In this document: positions 35,056 to 44,194 of the stretch, piece by piece
How the letters are laid out: each line of letters begins with the position of its first letter
Position numbering within the stretch: position 1 is the stretch's first letter
NCBI RefSeq assembly: GCF_012985205.1
Contig: NZ_JABEKS010000001.1
Span: 2,232,001-2,296,000, forward strand
Origin: Planctomonas sp. JC2975
GTDB lineage: Bacteria > Actinomycetota > Actinomycetes > Actinomycetales > Microbacteriaceae
DNA length: 64,000 nt
Direction: 5' to 3'
Position numbers and translations under genes: made by a program
The notes under the pieces: generated by a model
What the model saw: only the letters and a program-made list of their open reading frames with translations
Told to the model about the DNA's origin: nothing
Database searches by the model: none

Positions 35056-36546
35056 TCAGCGCCGCCGTCCGACCCGCGTCGCCGTGCCAAGCGCAAGCAG
35101 CGTGAGGACCGTCCCGAACGCGAAGACCGCTGTGTAAGGCCATGTGCCGCCGACAGCCGTGAGCGACGTGAACACCAGACCGGCGACGGCGACGGCGGAT
35201 GCCGCACCCACGGCATCCGCAATGGCCTGCGCAGAACTGTTGAAGCCCTGGTCGTCGCGGTTCGAGTAGCCGAACATGAGCACCGTGAGGCGCGGCAGGG
35301 CGATGCCCATGCCGAAGCCGGCGAAGATCCACACGCCGAACAGGATCCACGGTGACAGCCCGAGAGCGGCGATGAGCGTGGTGCCGGCGACGCCGACCGC
35401 GATGGACAGAACGCCGAGCGCGACCCATCGCGCATTGCTCACCCTGCTGCCGACCTTGCCCTGCACCCACGATCCACCTGACCAGGCGATCGCGCCGCCG
35501 GTGAGCGCGAGACCGGCGATGGCCGGTGACAGCCCGTATCTGTCGATCAGCAGGTAGGGAACGTACACCTCTGCGGCCAGTTCGGCACCGGAGATGAGGA
35601 TGCGCGTGAGCAGGACCGAGGGCAGCCCGCGTGCCGCCAGGAGCGTGCCGCGCGGCATCAGGGGACGCACGGCCACTGCGAGCACGACGGCGGCCACCAC
35701 GAGCGTGATCCAGCGCAGCAGTTCGCCGAACTCGGTCGCGAAGCCCAGGATCAGCACAGCGGATGCCGCAACGACCGACCACACGATGCGGGATGGCTGC
35801 CACGCGACGTCGTCGTTGCGCTCGTCCGGGATCCCGACGAGGACCCGACGGATCATCAGCAGCCCGAGCAGCGCGACGACGATGACGCCGAGGAAGATCC
35901 AACGCCATCCGACGGTCTGCGCGACGACGCCCGCCAGGAACGGACCGACGAGCGACGGGATGACCCACGCTGTCGAGAATCCGACGAACACCATGGGCTG
36001 CAGTCGGGACGGGTACCACCGTGCGACCATCACGTAGAGCGCGACCGTGAGCGCTCCGCCGCCGAGTCCCTGCACGAGACGTCCCGCGACGAGCACGAGC
36101 ATGTTCGGTGCGAGGCCGGCGATCGTCAGCCCGGCAACGAAGAGCACGACGGAGATGACGAGCGGTGTCGACGGCCCTCGTCTGTCGCACCAGGAGCCCG
36201 CGACGACCATGCCGACCACGCTGATGGCCGTCGATCCGGAGAACGCGAGCGTGTAGAGGGATGTCCCGTGCAGTTCCCTTGCGATCACCGGCATGACCGT
36301 GGTCACCGCCATCGCCTCGAACGCCACGAACAGCACGAGCGCGCTCATGCCGATCGTGATCCAGCGATACCGGCGTCCGAGGACGCCTTCGTCGGGCGCA
36401 GTATCCGCAGGGCTCGTCGCCGTGTGCGACGCATGCTGCTCTGCGGATCCGTGCGTCGACGCCATGGGATTCGACGTTACCTGCGCGTCGCCCTGCCCGG
36501 ACGGCGATGCGGCATCGCGGGTCGTTGCATCCGTCTGCGTGCTCAT
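35056..36546 (-). CDS. MFS transporter, SoxR-controlled drug/redox-compound exporter
   Basis: This 496-residue protein has an acidic/Ser-rich N-terminal tail of about 60 residues, then about 14 hydrophobic helices. The motif A-like segment is [34 protein letters not shown] resembles motif B of the DHA2 group. The ATG at 36544-36546 is used. It is divergent from soxR. A promoter with TTGACC, a 19-bp spacer and TAGCGT covers a SoxR box in front of it, so it is very probably a redox-cycling-drug exporter induced by SoxR. Confidence 0.9.
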   Translation of the reverse strand: MSTQTDATTRDAASPSGQGDAQVTSNPMASTHGSAEQHASHTATSPADTAPDEGVLGRRYRWITIGMSALVLFVAFEAMAVTTVMPVIARELHGTSLYTLAFSGSTAISVVGMVVAGSWCDRRGPSTPLVISVVLFVAGLTIAGLAPNMLVLVAGRLVQGLGGGALTVALYVMVARWYPSRLQPMVFVGFSTAWVIPSLVGPFLAGVVAQTVGWRWIFLGVIVVALLGLLMIRRVLVGIPDERNDDVAWQPSRIVWSVVAASAVLILGFATEFGELLRWITLVVAAVVLAVAVRPLMPRGTLLAARGLPSVLLTRILISGAELAAEVYVPYLLIDRYGLSPAIAGLALTGGAIAWSGGSWVQGKVGSRVSNARWVALGVLSIAVGVAGTTLIAALGLSPWILFGVWIFAGFGMGIALPRLTVLMFGYSNRDDQGFNSSAQAIADAVGAASAVAVAGLVFTSLTAVGGTWPYTAVFAFGTVLTLLALGTATRVGRRR

Positions 36547-36562
36547 GCGATCGACGCTAAAA

Positions 36563-36580
36563 CCTGAAGCGCGGTTGAGG
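36563..36580 (-). promoter_or_regulatory. SoxR box and 19-bp-spacer promoter of the MFS gene
   Basis: On the plus strand CCTGA (36563-36567), eight bases and TGAGG (36576-36580) form a SoxR-type dyad with one mismatch from CCTCA/TGAGG. On the minus strand, -35 TTGACC starts just upstream of it. A TAGCGT -10 follows after a 19-bp spacer, the over-long spacing typical of MerR-class regulated promoters. Confidence 0.75.
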
Positions 36581-36602
36581 TCAAGGATTCCGGCGCGGAA
36601 AA

Positions 36603-36620
36603 CCTCATCTATTGTTGAGG
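36603..36620. promoter_or_regulatory. Second SoxR box upstream of soxR
   Basis: CCTCA (36603-36607), eight bases and TGAGG (36616-36620) form a perfect dyad of the SoxR-binding type. It lies 40 bp from the first box and 42 bp upstream of the soxR start. It suggests that soxR is autoregulated. Confidence 0.8.
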
Positions 36621-36661
36621 TCACCTGCAGTCGGAGGTCGCTGAATGGAGGAGGCTGGCCC

Positions 36662-37165
36662 ATGCCCCAGATCACGGGCGGAACGCACCGCGAGCTGAGC
36701 GTCGGCGAGCTCTCGGAACGCAGCGGCGTCGCGGTTTCCGCGCTGCACTTCTACGAGCGCAAGGGCCTCATCTCGAGCGAGCGCACCGCGGGCAACCAGC
36801 GACGGTACCGGCGCGACATGCTGCGGCGCGTGGCGTTCATCCGCGTGTCGCAGCGGGTCGGGGTGCCGCTCGGCGAGATCCGCGACGCTCTGGATTCGCT
36901 GCCTGAGGGCCGCACTCCGACCAAACGCGACTGGGCACGGCTCTCCTCGCACTGGCGAGAGGCCCTCGACGCACGCATCGCAGCGCTCGAGCACCTGCGC
37001 AACGACCTCACCGGTTGCATCGGATGCGGATGCCTCAGCCTGCGCACCTGCTCGCTGCAGAACCCCGACGACTCCCTCGGCGACACGGGCGACGGCACAG
37101 GCCCCCGCCGCTGGGACGACGCGGATGCGGACGCGGACTCCGAGCTCACGCATACCGCCGATTGA
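36662..37165 (+). CDS. soxR: SoxR, redox-sensing MerR-family regulator
   Basis: This 167-residue protein has a MerR winged helix ([20 protein letters not shown], about residues 14-33). A C-terminal [2Fe-2S] motif, [12 protein letters not shown], follows with cysteines at 119, 122, 124 and 130 in the C-x2-C-x-C-x5-C pattern. SoxR responds to redox-cycling compounds and activates export or defence genes. The start is preceded by GGAGGAGG at 36648-36655. It is divergent from an MFS exporter, with two SoxR boxes between them. The final 35 residues are acidic and probably disordered. Confidence 0.95.
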   Translation: MPQITGGTHRELSVGELSERSGVAVSALHFYERKGLISSERTAGNQRRYRRDMLRRVAFIRVSQRVGVPLGEIRDALDSLPEGRTPTKRDWARLSSHWREALDARIAALEHLRNDLTGCIGCGCLSLRTCSLQNPDDSLGDTGDGTGPRRWDDADADADSELTHTAD

Positions 37166-37237
37166 GGGACACCCTGCCGGTCGAGCCCGTCGAAGCCGGC
37201 CGGCGTCACACACCGCCCGTCACGGTGTGCCCCGCCC

Positions 37238-38164
37238 TCACACCTCGAAGCGGATCCCGGTCGCCGACTCCGCGAAGGACCACACGCGCCGCGCGATCGC
37301 GGGATCGGCGACGGTGGCCGTCGGATCCTGCCGCGACGGGTCGCCCTTCGCGCGCCACCTCGGGCCCCAGTACGAGCCGCCAGGGGCATCCGCTCTGGTG
37401 GCCGCTGCGAGCACCGGCCGGGCTCCGCGCTCCTTGCTCTGCGTGAACGGAGCCTGCAGCGAATCGGCGAACACGGTGCCGCGCGACGGCTCGTTGACGC
37501 CAGGGATGCGCGGCGTTCGGCCGCTGATCGAGTAGCCGGGATGCGCGACGACGCTGCTGGCGTCGAGTTCGGCTCGGCGCATCCGTCTGTCCAACTCGAA
37601 GCCGAACGACTCCACGGCGATCTTCGACTGCGCGTACGCCCGCCACGACGAGTAGTTGCGTTCGAGCTGCAGGTCGTCGACCAGGAAGGAGCTGAGCCGG
37701 GTGACCACGCTGCCGAGGCTCACGACGCGGGCCCCTGGCGAGCGCCGTAGCACGGGCATCAGCCGTGCCAGCAGTGCGAAATGTCCGAGCAGGTTGGTGG
37801 CGATCACGACCTCGTTGCCGTCGACGGACGTCTCGCGGTGCTGCGGCGGATGCACCATCCCGGCATTCGCGACGACGATGTCGATGCGGTGGCGGCTCGC
37901 CAGGGCTTCTGCGGCATCGGCGACGCTCGCCAGGCTCGCGATGTCCAGCGGAAGGATCTCGACGGATGCCGTCACCCCGTCGGCAGCGCACCGTGCGCGA
38001 ATGGCGCGCGCAGCGGCATCCGCTCGTGAGGTGTCTCTGCAGGCCAGCACGACATCCGCTCCGGCTGCCGCGAGCGCCGCAGCGGTGAAGAACCCGACGC
38101 CCTTGTTGGCGCCGGTGACGACGGCCGTCTTGCCCGTCTGGTCCGGAATGGTGAAAGCGGTCAC
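37238..38164 (-). CDS. Short-chain dehydrogenase/reductase
   Basis: This 308-residue classical/extended SDR has the NAD(P) motif VTGANKGVGFFTAAALAAAG, NAGMVHPPQH, the catalytic serine region SLGSVVTRLS and the active-site Y-x3-K in YAQSKIAVESF. It resembles the light-dependent protochlorophyllide-reductase-like/retinol-dehydrogenase-like SDRs (RDH type). The start is a GTG at 38162-38164. The substrate is unknown. It runs in the same direction as the chorismate mutase gene, 22 bp downstream of it, so the two may be co-transcribed. Confidence 0.88.
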   Translation of the reverse strand: MTAFTIPDQTGKTAVVTGANKGVGFFTAAALAAAGADVVLACRDTSRADAAARAIRARCAADGVTASVEILPLDIASLASVADAAEALASRHRIDIVVANAGMVHPPQHRETSVDGNEVVIATNLLGHFALLARLMPVLRRSPGARVVSLGSVVTRLSSFLVDDLQLERNYSSWRAYAQSKIAVESFGFELDRRMRRAELDASSVVAHPGYSISGRTPRIPGVNEPSRGTVFADSLQAPFTQSKERGARPVLAAATRADAPGGSYWGPRWRAKGDPSRQDPTATVADPAIARRVWSFAESATGIRFEV

Positions 38165-38186
38165 GGTCGACGCGACGCCCCTCGTT

Positions 38187-38513
38187 CTACTCGGAGGCGG
38201 GGGCCGCGCCCGCCTGCACGTGGTGGTGGATCACCTCGGCGACCACGAAGTTGAACCATTTCTCGGCGAACTCCGGATCGAGGTGGCTGGCTTCGGCGAG
38301 CGCCCGCAGCCTGCGGATCTGGTCGCGCTCGCGCTGCGGATCCGCGGCAGGCAGCCCGTGCTCGGCCTTCAGCGCGCCGACGCGCTGCGTGAACTTGAAC
38401 CGCTCGGCGAGCAGGTGGATCAGCGCTGCGTCGATGTTGTCGATGCTCTCGCGGATGCCGTGCAACGTCTCGATCGCGCGGGTGCGGTCATCCGACTGGT
38501 CGTTCTCGGGCAT
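38187..38513 (-). CDS. Chorismate mutase (AroQ-type, CM_2)
   Basis: Chorismate mutase converts chorismate to prephenate for Phe/Tyr synthesis. This 108-residue all-helical protein has the CM_2 residues in HGIRESIDNIDAALIHLLAE, followed by RFKFTQRVGALKAEHGLP and the Arg/Gln-rich QRERDQIRRL. It has no signal peptide, so it acts in the cytosol. The ATG at 38511-38513 begins MPENDQSDD. It is divergent from moeZ. An SDR follows on the same strand. Confidence 0.9.
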   Translation of the reverse strand: MPENDQSDDRTRAIETLHGIRESIDNIDAALIHLLAERFKFTQRVGALKAEHGLPAADPQRERDQIRRLRALAEASHLDPEFAEKWFNFVVAEVIHHHVQAGAAPASE

Positions 38514-38620
38514 GAGTCGAGGGTAGCGGCTGGACCTTGCGGCAAGATTCGCCGAAAGGCTGCGTCTCCGACGGTGTGGCCGCCGGGAGTGACGCGGGGT
38601 CACCGGGGTAGCGTTGACGC

Positions 38621-40021
38621 ATGCTGCCGTTGGTCACGCCCGCCCGTGCCCTGACGCCGGCCGAGTCCGAGCGCACCGCACGCCAGCTCACCCTGCAGGC
38701 CATCGGGGACGAGGGTCAACGCCGTCTCGCGAACGCCAGGGTGCTCGTGCTCGGCGCAGGTGGACTCGGCGGCCCCGCCCTGCTCGCCCTCGCCGCTGCC
38801 GGGGTCGGAACCCTGGGAATCGTCGACGACGACGTGGTCGAGGCGTCGAACCTGCAGCGCCAACTCGCACACGGCGTCCCTGACGTCGGCCGTTCCAAGG
38901 TGGACAGCGCCGCGGATGCCATCGCCCGCATAGCCCCCGAATGCCGCGTCTACCGTCACCGCGAGCACTTCGACGAGTTCACCGCTCCGCACCTTCTGGC
39001 GGACTACGACATCGTGCTGGACGGCACTGACGACTTCCCGACGAGGTACGCGGCTGATGCCGTTGCCGCCACCGCCGGCATCCCGCTCGTGTGGGCGGTC
39101 GTCCTCGGCTTCGACGCCCAGGTGACGGTGTTCTGGGCGAATCCGAACGACGGATCCCCCGGAGTCCGCCTCACGGACCTCTTCCCCGTTCCGCCTGCGG
39201 ACGACGGGGCGACCTGCTCGGTGGCCGGCGTGCTCGGCCCCCTCACGGCGCAGGTCGGCTCGCTCATGGCGGCGGAGGCCGTGAAGCTCATCACCGGCGC
39301 CGGCACGCCGTTGCTCGGACGCATCCTCGTGGTGGATGCACTGCGCGCCACCTACCGCGAGGTGCCGCTGAGGTCCGCGCGGCGCGTCCAGGAGCCAATC
39401 TCGGGAGTGACACCACCGCCGAGGCGGGTCGCCGAGGGCTCCGGCCGTCAGCCGACGCTTGACGGATACCCCCAGCCGACGCCTGCCAGGTCGCCCCAGC
39501 CAACGCCTGCTGGGCCTCCACAACCGTCGCGCGCCGAACCCCCGACCAGGTCCGTGCCGGCCGAGCCGGTCTCAGCGTCCATCTGGCACTCGGCCGCGGT
39601 CGACGCGAGCTCGCGAGCCAGGGTCACGCAGAGTTTCCCGACCTCGCTGGATGCGCCGTCCCGCGAATCCGAGGACGCGCGGCAGGCAGCGGCCAACGTC
39701 GCCCCTGCCGATCGCACCGTCGAGGTGGCCGAGCTGGCCGAACGCCTCGCGAGCAGAGCGGCCGGCGGTCCGGATCTCGTGCTGCTCGACGTGCGCGAGC
39801 CGGCGGAACGAGCGGCTCGGAGCATCCCAGGGTCCATCGGGATCCCGGTCGGGCTGCTCGACCGGGCATCGGTCGCCGACCTGGACCGTCGGCTGCCCGT
39901 CGTGGTGCACTGCCAGTCCGAGGCACGTGCGCGCCGCGCCGCATCGACGCTTGCCGAGCTCGGATTCGCCGACGTCTCGGTGCTCGCCGGCGGCATGAAG
40001 CGCTGGAACGAGGCCCAGTGA
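38621..40021 (+). CDS. moeZ: Adenylyltransferase/sulfurtransferase MoeZ (ThiF/MoeB domain + rhodanese)
   Basis: The 466-residue protein has an N-terminal ThiF/E1-like adenylation domain with RVLVLGAGGLGGPALLAL and DDDVVEASNLQRQ, plus Cys199 in ATCSVAG. A C-terminal rhodanese domain carries the catalytic Cys431 in VVHCQSEAR. It activates and sulfurates MoaD. The linker between the domains (about residues 265-365) is about 100 residues long and rich in Pro/Gln/Ser/Arg, with a degenerate PQPTPA-type repeat. The stop overlaps the moeA start in a GTGA junction. Confidence 0.92.
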   Translation: MLPLVTPARALTPAESERTARQLTLQAIGDEGQRRLANARVLVLGAGGLGGPALLALAAAGVGTLGIVDDDVVEASNLQRQLAHGVPDVGRSKVDSAADAIARIAPECRVYRHREHFDEFTAPHLLADYDIVLDGTDDFPTRYAADAVAATAGIPLVWAVVLGFDAQVTVFWANPNDGSPGVRLTDLFPVPPADDGATCSVAGVLGPLTAQVGSLMAAEAVKLITGAGTPLLGRILVVDALRATYREVPLRSARRVQEPISGVTPPPRRVAEGSGRQPTLDGYPQPTPARSPQPTPAGPPQPSRAEPPTRSVPAEPVSASIWHSAAVDASSRARVTQSFPTSLDAPSRESEDARQAAANVAPADRTVEVAELAERLASRAAGGPDLVLLDVREPAERAARSIPGSIGIPVGLLDRASVADLDRRLPVVVHCQSEARARRAASTLAELGFADVSVLAGGMKRWNEAQ

Positions 40022-41307
40022 CGGCACACCTCGACACGATCGAGGCGCATCAGCAACGCGCGCTCACGATCGTCACTCCGCTCGCGCCCGTACGCCTCCC
40101 GCTGCGCGACGCACTCGGCCTCGTGCTCGCGGAGACGCTGGAGAGCCGGCTGGACATCCCGGTGTTCGACAACTCGGCCATGGACGGCTACGCCGTGCAC
40201 CGCGACGACGTGCTGCAGGCAACGCCGGCAGCTCCCGTCACGCTGCGGGTGACGGGAGACATCCCGGCAGGCAGCGCGCTCGATCCAGGCATCGACAGCG
40301 GCGAGACCGTGCGCATCATGACCGGTGCGCCCATCCCGAGCGACGCGGATGCCGTGGTGCAGCTCGAACACACGGATGGCGGCGTCGACGTGGTCGCGGT
40401 GTCGACGGCGCCGTGGCCCGCCGCCCACATCCGCCGACGGGGAGAGGATGTCGCTGCAGGCGACACCGTGCTGGAAGCCGGCGTGCGCCTGACCGCGTAC
40501 CGCGTCGCCGCAGCGGCGGCTGCCGGTCACAACAGCGTGCTCGTTCGCCCAGCGCCCCGGATCGCCGTGATCGCCACCGGGAGCGAGCTCCGTGAGCCGG
40601 GAGACTCGCTCGAGCGCGGCCAGATCCCCGACTCCAACTCATTCCTGATGGCCGGGCTGGTCGCCGAAGCCGGCGCACTGGCGGTGCGGATCGCGCACGT
40701 CGGGGATGAGCCGTCCGAACTCGCGGCCGAGCTTCAGAGCTGCCTCGACCTCGGCGTCGACGCGGTACTGCTCTCCGGCGGCGTGAGCGTCGGAGCCTAC
40801 GACGTCGTGAAGAACACGCTCAGCGCTTCGGGCTCGGCTTCGGGCGGCACGCCTTTGGAAGCGACAGTGGGCTTCCACCAGGTCGCGATGCAGCCGGGCA
40901 AGCCGCAGGGACTCGGCACGATCGGCGACGGCACCCCGGTGTTCGCGCTTCCCGGCAATCCGGTGTCTGTCGCCGTGTCGTTCGAGATGTTCGTGCGACC
41001 GGCCCTGCTGAGCATGCAGGGAGCATCCGAGGTGCATCGCAGGCGTGTGACAGCGTTCGCCGCCACCGGATGGACCTGCCCTCCGGATCGTGCTCAGGTG
41101 ATGCCGATCGTGTTCGAGAGGGCGGGAGCCGAGCAGGCGGAAGCATCCGGTGATCCCGCCATCAGGGTGCGTCCCGCGACGCACGGCGGATCCGGATCGC
41201 ACCTCGCTGGCGGCCTCGGCCGGGCGGAGGGGTACGCGGTGGTGCCCGCGGACGTCGACGAGGTACGTGTCGGCGACGCGCTCAGTGTCATGGAGGTGCC
41301 GTCATGA
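40018..41307 (+). CDS. moeA: Molybdopterin molybdenumtransferase MoeA
   Basis: MoeA inserts molybdate into adenylylated molybdopterin. The 429-residue protein shows PVFDNSAMDGYAVH, DIPAGSALDPGIDSGETVRIMTGA and the phosphate-binding ATGSELREPG. Also present are the segments SGGVSVGAYDVVK and PQGLGTIGDGTPVFALPGNPVS. The GTG start overlaps the moeZ stop, and its stop overlaps the moaC start as ATGA, so the three are translationally coupled. Confidence 0.96.
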   Translation: MTAHLDTIEAHQQRALTIVTPLAPVRLPLRDALGLVLAETLESRLDIPVFDNSAMDGYAVHRDDVLQATPAAPVTLRVTGDIPAGSALDPGIDSGETVRIMTGAPIPSDADAVVQLEHTDGGVDVVAVSTAPWPAAHIRRRGEDVAAGDTVLEAGVRLTAYRVAAAAAAGHNSVLVRPAPRIAVIATGSELREPGDSLERGQIPDSNSFLMAGLVAEAGALAVRIAHVGDEPSELAAELQSCLDLGVDAVLLSGGVSVGAYDVVKNTLSASGSASGGTPLEATVGFHQVAMQPGKPQGLGTIGDGTPVFALPGNPVSVAVSFEMFVRPALLSMQGASEVHRRRVTAFAATGWTCPPDRAQVMPIVFERAGAEQAEASGDPAIRVRPATHGGSGSHLAGGLGRAEGYAVVPADVDEVRVGDALSVMEVPS

Positions 41308-41783
41308 CGGATCAACCCTTCACGCACCTCGACGGCAGCGGCAACGCACGCATGGTGGACGTGACGGCCAAGCAGCCGACCATCCGCAGCGCGACGGCGA
41401 TGGGGCGCGTGGCGTGTCCGCCTGCGGTCGTGGCTGCGCTGCGCGACGGATCCGTGCCGAAGGGCGACGTGCTCGCGGTGGCGCGGATCGCCGGCATCCA
41501 GGCCGCGAAGCGCACCGCCGAGCTGCTGCCGCTCGCGCACGTCATCGGCGTGCACGGCGTTGTCGTCGACCTGAACGTGGACGACGATGGCGTGGCGATC
41601 ACCGCGACCGTCCGCACCGCCGACCGCACCGGGGTGGAGATGGAGGCGTTCACGGCCGTCTCGGTTGCGGCGCTGGCGATCGTGGACATGGTCAAAGGTC
41701 TCGACAAGCATGTGTCGATCCACGACGTGCGACTCGAGGCGAAGTCCGGCGGCAAGTCGGGCGACTGGCGACGCGAGAGCTGA
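41304..41783 (+). CDS. moaC: Cyclic pyranopterin monophosphate synthase MoaC
   Basis: MoaC converts the MoaA product to cPMP. The 159-residue protein has the conserved MVDVTAKQPTIRSATAMGRV, KRTAELLPLAHVIGVHGV and AVSVAALAIVDMVKGLDKHV. These contain the catalytic Lys and the Asp/Lys pair. It starts inside the moeA stop. The usual partner moaA (radical SAM) is not in the window. Confidence 0.96.
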   Translation: MTDQPFTHLDGSGNARMVDVTAKQPTIRSATAMGRVACPPAVVAALRDGSVPKGDVLAVARIAGIQAAKRTAELLPLAHVIGVHGVVVDLNVDDDGVAITATVRTADRTGVEMEAFTAVSVAALAIVDMVKGLDKHVSIHDVRLEAKSGGKSGDWRRES

Positions 41784-41861
41784 GACGCATCCCGCCACGA
41801 GCCCGCTGCGCGGTCGCGGTGGGAGGATGACGACAGACCCGATTCAGCTCAGGAGGATCCC

Positions 41862-42149
41862 GTGCCGAACGACCAGAAGCCGAAAGACGAGCAGTCGAGC
41901 AAGCTGCCGCCCGAGGCGCTCGACGACTGGACGGCGGCCATCGCCGCGGAACTCGGCATCCCGAAGGAGTCCGTGCCGATCGGTGACGTGCTGCAGTTGG
42001 CGAGCACCGTCGCGCACGGAGTCGCACGTCCGGCAGCGCCGCTCACCGCGTTCATCGTCGGGCTCGCTGTCGGGTCTGGCAAGGGGACGGCATCCGATCT
42101 CATCGCGCTGACGAGCTCCGTCGCCGAGAACTGGACGGCTCCTCAGTGA
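41862..42149 (+). CDS. DUF6457-type small protein of the molybdopterin cluster
   Basis: The 95-residue protein starts PNDQKPKDEQSSKLPPEALDDW and continues LGIPKESVPIGDVLQLASTVAHGVARPAAPLTAFIVG. It matches the small DUF6457 domain, which is often fused to or next to MobA-type nucleotidyl transferases. The GTG start is used. It follows moaC by 78 bp, and its stop overlaps the moaD start (GTGA). A role in cofactor maturation is inferred from position only. Confidence 0.8.
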   Translation: MPNDQKPKDEQSSKLPPEALDDWTAAIAAELGIPKESVPIGDVLQLASTVAHGVARPAAPLTAFIVGLAVGSGKGTASDLIALTSSVAENWTAPQ

Positions 42150-42382
42150 CACGGGTGCGGTACTTCGCGGCGGCAGCAGAGGCCGCTGGACGCGACGAGG
42201 AGGAGCTGCCGGTGGCATCCGTTGGGGCGCTGCAGGGCGCGATGCTCACGGCGCATCCTGCGCTGGGCGCGGTGCTCACCCGCTGCGCACTGCTCGTGGA
42301 CGGCAGGCGCGTCGACGACCCGTGGCATCCGCTGTCGGACGCCACGACCGTGGACGTGCTGCCGCCCTTCGCAGGCGGCTGA
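42146..42382 (+). CDS. moaD: MoaD/ThiS-family small sulfur carrier
   Basis: MoaD carries the thiocarboxylate that MoaE uses to sulfurate cPMP. The 78-residue ubiquitin-like protein has TRVRYFAAAAEAAGRDEEEL at the start and ends VDVLPPFAGG; the Gly-Gly C-terminus is the adenylation site. The GTG start overlaps the preceding stop. A hairpin overlaps the stop codon. Confidence 0.93.
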   Translation: MTRVRYFAAAAEAAGRDEEELPVASVGALQGAMLTAHPALGAVLTRCALLVDGRRVDDPWHPLSDATTVDVLPPFAGG

Positions 42383-42388
42383 GCCGCC
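42374..42388 (+). terminator. Short hairpin at the end of moaD
   Basis: GGCGGCT and AGCCGCC form a perfect 7-bp stem around one base, covering the moaD stop codon. No T tract follows. It may terminate or stabilise the moe/moa transcript before the convergent moaE gene. Confidence 0.35.
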
Positions 42389-42432
42389 ACCGCCGGTTGG
42401 GCCGCCACCGCTGCGCGGAACGCAGCCGGAGA

Positions 42433-42873
42433 TCAGGAAGAGACCCCGCCCAGCCCGACCCAGCTGTGCGAGCCGTCGGCCTCGAGTTGCTTCTTCCAGA
42501 CCGGCAGCTCGTGCTTGACGGCCTCGACGAGCTCCCTGCACACGTCGAACGCGTCGCCCCTGTGTGCGCTCGCGACAGCGCACACGATCGCGACGTCGCC
42601 GACGGATAACCGCCCGATGCGGTGACTCACGGCGATCCGCACCTCGGCTCGTTCGCCGACTGCCACGCGCTCCGCCAGGTCGGCGAGCACGCGGGCCGCG
42701 TCCGGATGCGCGCTGTACTCCAGCGCCACGACTACGCCAGCGGCGTCTGGATCGTGATCGCGCACGATGCCGACGAAGGTCGCGACGGCGCCCATCTGCG
42801 GCGATTCGACGAGGGCGACGTGCGCGGCGAGGTCGAGGGGGTCTGCGGAGATCTCCGCGCGCAGCACGGCCAT
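42433..42873 (-). CDS. moaE: Molybdopterin synthase catalytic subunit MoaE
   Basis: MoaE combines with MoaD to convert cPMP to molybdopterin. The 146-residue protein contains ATFVGIVRDHDPDAAGVVV, LEYSAHPDAA, VSHRIGRLSVGDVAIVCAV, ASAHRGDAFDVCRELVEAVK and PVWKKQL, with the catalytic lysines in the final segments. Its ATG shares a base with the mog stop. It is convergent with moaD. Confidence 0.95.
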   Translation of the reverse strand: MAVLRAEISADPLDLAAHVALVESPQMGAVATFVGIVRDHDPDAAGVVVALEYSAHPDAARVLADLAERVAVGERAEVRIAVSHRIGRLSVGDVAIVCAVASAHRGDAFDVCRELVEAVKHELPVWKKQLEADGSHSWVGLGGVSS

Positions 42874-43436
42874 CAGTGGTCGCCTCCGTCGAGTTGGTCG
42901 ATCAGGTGGGCAAGCAGCGGGAGCAGCACGTCAAGGCCGTCGGCGACCCCGCCGGACGAGCCGGGGAGATTCACGACGAAAGCGCTCGGTGCACCGTCTC
43001 GTCGTACGATCCCGGCGAGGCCGCGGGACAGGACAGCTGTCGGAACTGCGGATGCCCCGCGCCGCCGCAGCGCCTCCGCGACGCCCGGCAGGTGCTGGGT
43101 CAACACGGGCTGCGTGCCTTCTGGCGTCAGATCACGCGGCCCCACTCCGGTGCCGCCGGTGGTGATCACCACGCGAGCACCGGACCGCAGGAGCGATTCG
43201 AGGCCGCCGGTCACGGCATCCGCTCCGTCGGGGATCACTGTCGCGTCGGCGACCTCGTACCCGGCGTCGCGCAGCCGTGCCACGATGACCGGGCCCTGCT
43301 CGTCCTGGCGCACGCCGCTGTGGGCACGATCGGACACGGTCACGACCGCCGCACGGATGGCGCGGTGCTCATGCGTGGATCGCGCCGCGTGGGCCTCACC
43401 GTGGTGAGGCTCCGCTGCAGAGGACTCGGCAGTCAT
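42873..43436 (-). CDS. mog: MogA/MoaB-type molybdopterin adenylyltransferase
   Basis: Mog/MogA adenylylates molybdopterin before molybdate insertion by MoeA. The 187-residue protein has an N-terminal extension of about 27 residues rich in His/Glu/Ala. The MPT-binding fold follows with [11 protein letters not shown], the [13 protein letters not shown] loop and NLPGSSGGV. MogA and MoaB cannot be told apart here. It forms an operon with moaE. Confidence 0.9.
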   Translation of the reverse strand: MTAESSAAEPHHGEAHAARSTHEHRAIRAAVVTVSDRAHSGVRQDEQGPVIVARLRDAGYEVADATVIPDGADAVTGGLESLLRSGARVVITTGGTGVGPRDLTPEGTQPVLTQHLPGVAEALRRRGASAVPTAVLSRGLAGIVRRDGAPSAFVVNLPGSSGGVADGLDVLLPLLAHLIDQLDGGDH

Positions 43437-43466
43437 GACTCAACGTTAGGCCGCCCGGAACCGCAA

Positions 43467-43500
43467 CCGCTCCCCGGACTCGACGGAGTCCGGGGAGCGG
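43467..43500 (-). terminator. Perfect 15-bp hairpin after the globin gene
   Basis: CCGCTCCCCGGACTC (43467-43481) pairs perfectly with GAGTCCGGGGAGCGG (43486-43500) across a 4-nt loop. It lies 15 bp beyond the globin stop on the minus strand and upstream of mog. The stem is strong; the tail beyond the stem on the minus strand is not T-rich. It is a likely transcription terminator. Confidence 0.75.
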
Positions 43501-43515
43501 TGAAAGCGTGCCGTC

Positions 43516-43938
43516 CTACTCGGCGACCGCCTTGTCAGCTGCCGCCTCGATCATGGTGCCGGACAGCGCCGTGTAGGCAGCCGTCCACGCCTCTTCGACC
43601 TCGGGAGTGAAGTCGTCGCCGAGGCCCTTCGACAGGGTCGCAAGCAGTGCAGCACCGACGGTCGGGTAGTACTCCGGCTTGACGCCGTAGCCCACGTGAC
43701 GGGCACCGAGGTTCGCGACGACGCGCTGCGTCGAGTCCCAGTTCTTCAGGCCGTTCACGGCCATGCCGAGCATGGTCATGAGCTTCTTGCGCTGCTCGGT
43801 CATGTCCTCGGTGAACAGCGGACGCAGCGACGGGTCGCGCTGGAACAGCTCGTCGTAGAAGATGATCGCCGCCTGGTCGGCGATGGGTGCCACCTTCGCG
43901 AAGCTGCTCTGGACGAGTTCGACTTGTTCGTTGTTCAT
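43516..43938 (-). CDS. Bacterial single-domain haemoglobin (globin)
   Basis: This 140-residue three-over-three globin has the N-terminal QVELVQSSFAKVAPIADQA helix and the proximal histidine at about residue 81 in NLGARHVGYGV. It lacks a flavoreductase domain, so it resembles the Vitreoscilla-type globin rather than flavohaemoglobin. NO detoxification or oxygen delivery is the usual role. The ATG at 43936-43938 is preceded by GATGAGGA. The gene is monocistronic, with the strong hairpin following. The ~250 bp upstream show no gene. Confidence 0.9.
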   Translation of the reverse strand: MNNEQVELVQSSFAKVAPIADQAAIIFYDELFQRDPSLRPLFTEDMTEQRKKLMTMLGMAVNGLKNWDSTQRVVANLGARHVGYGVKPEYYPTVGAALLATLSKGLGDDFTPEVEEAWTAAYTALSGTMIEAAADKAVAE

Positions 43939-44194
43939 CAGGGGGTCCTCATCTCGTTTCCGTTCGCATCCGCCCGGCTGCGGATGCGGGCTCCACACGG
44001 CCGCGCAGACGTCCTCACGCCACGAGGCCGCCGTTGCCTCTTGTTCGCCCGCGCATCACGATGTGTGACCGGCTGCTCACCCCGGGGGAGGTGGTGCGTG
44101 AGCCGGAGCGGACCGCCACACACACTACGGCGCCCCGCGCACGAGGGACAAGTGCGCCGGACGCCGGGCGAGGCGTGCTCGCCCCGCCGTGCCG

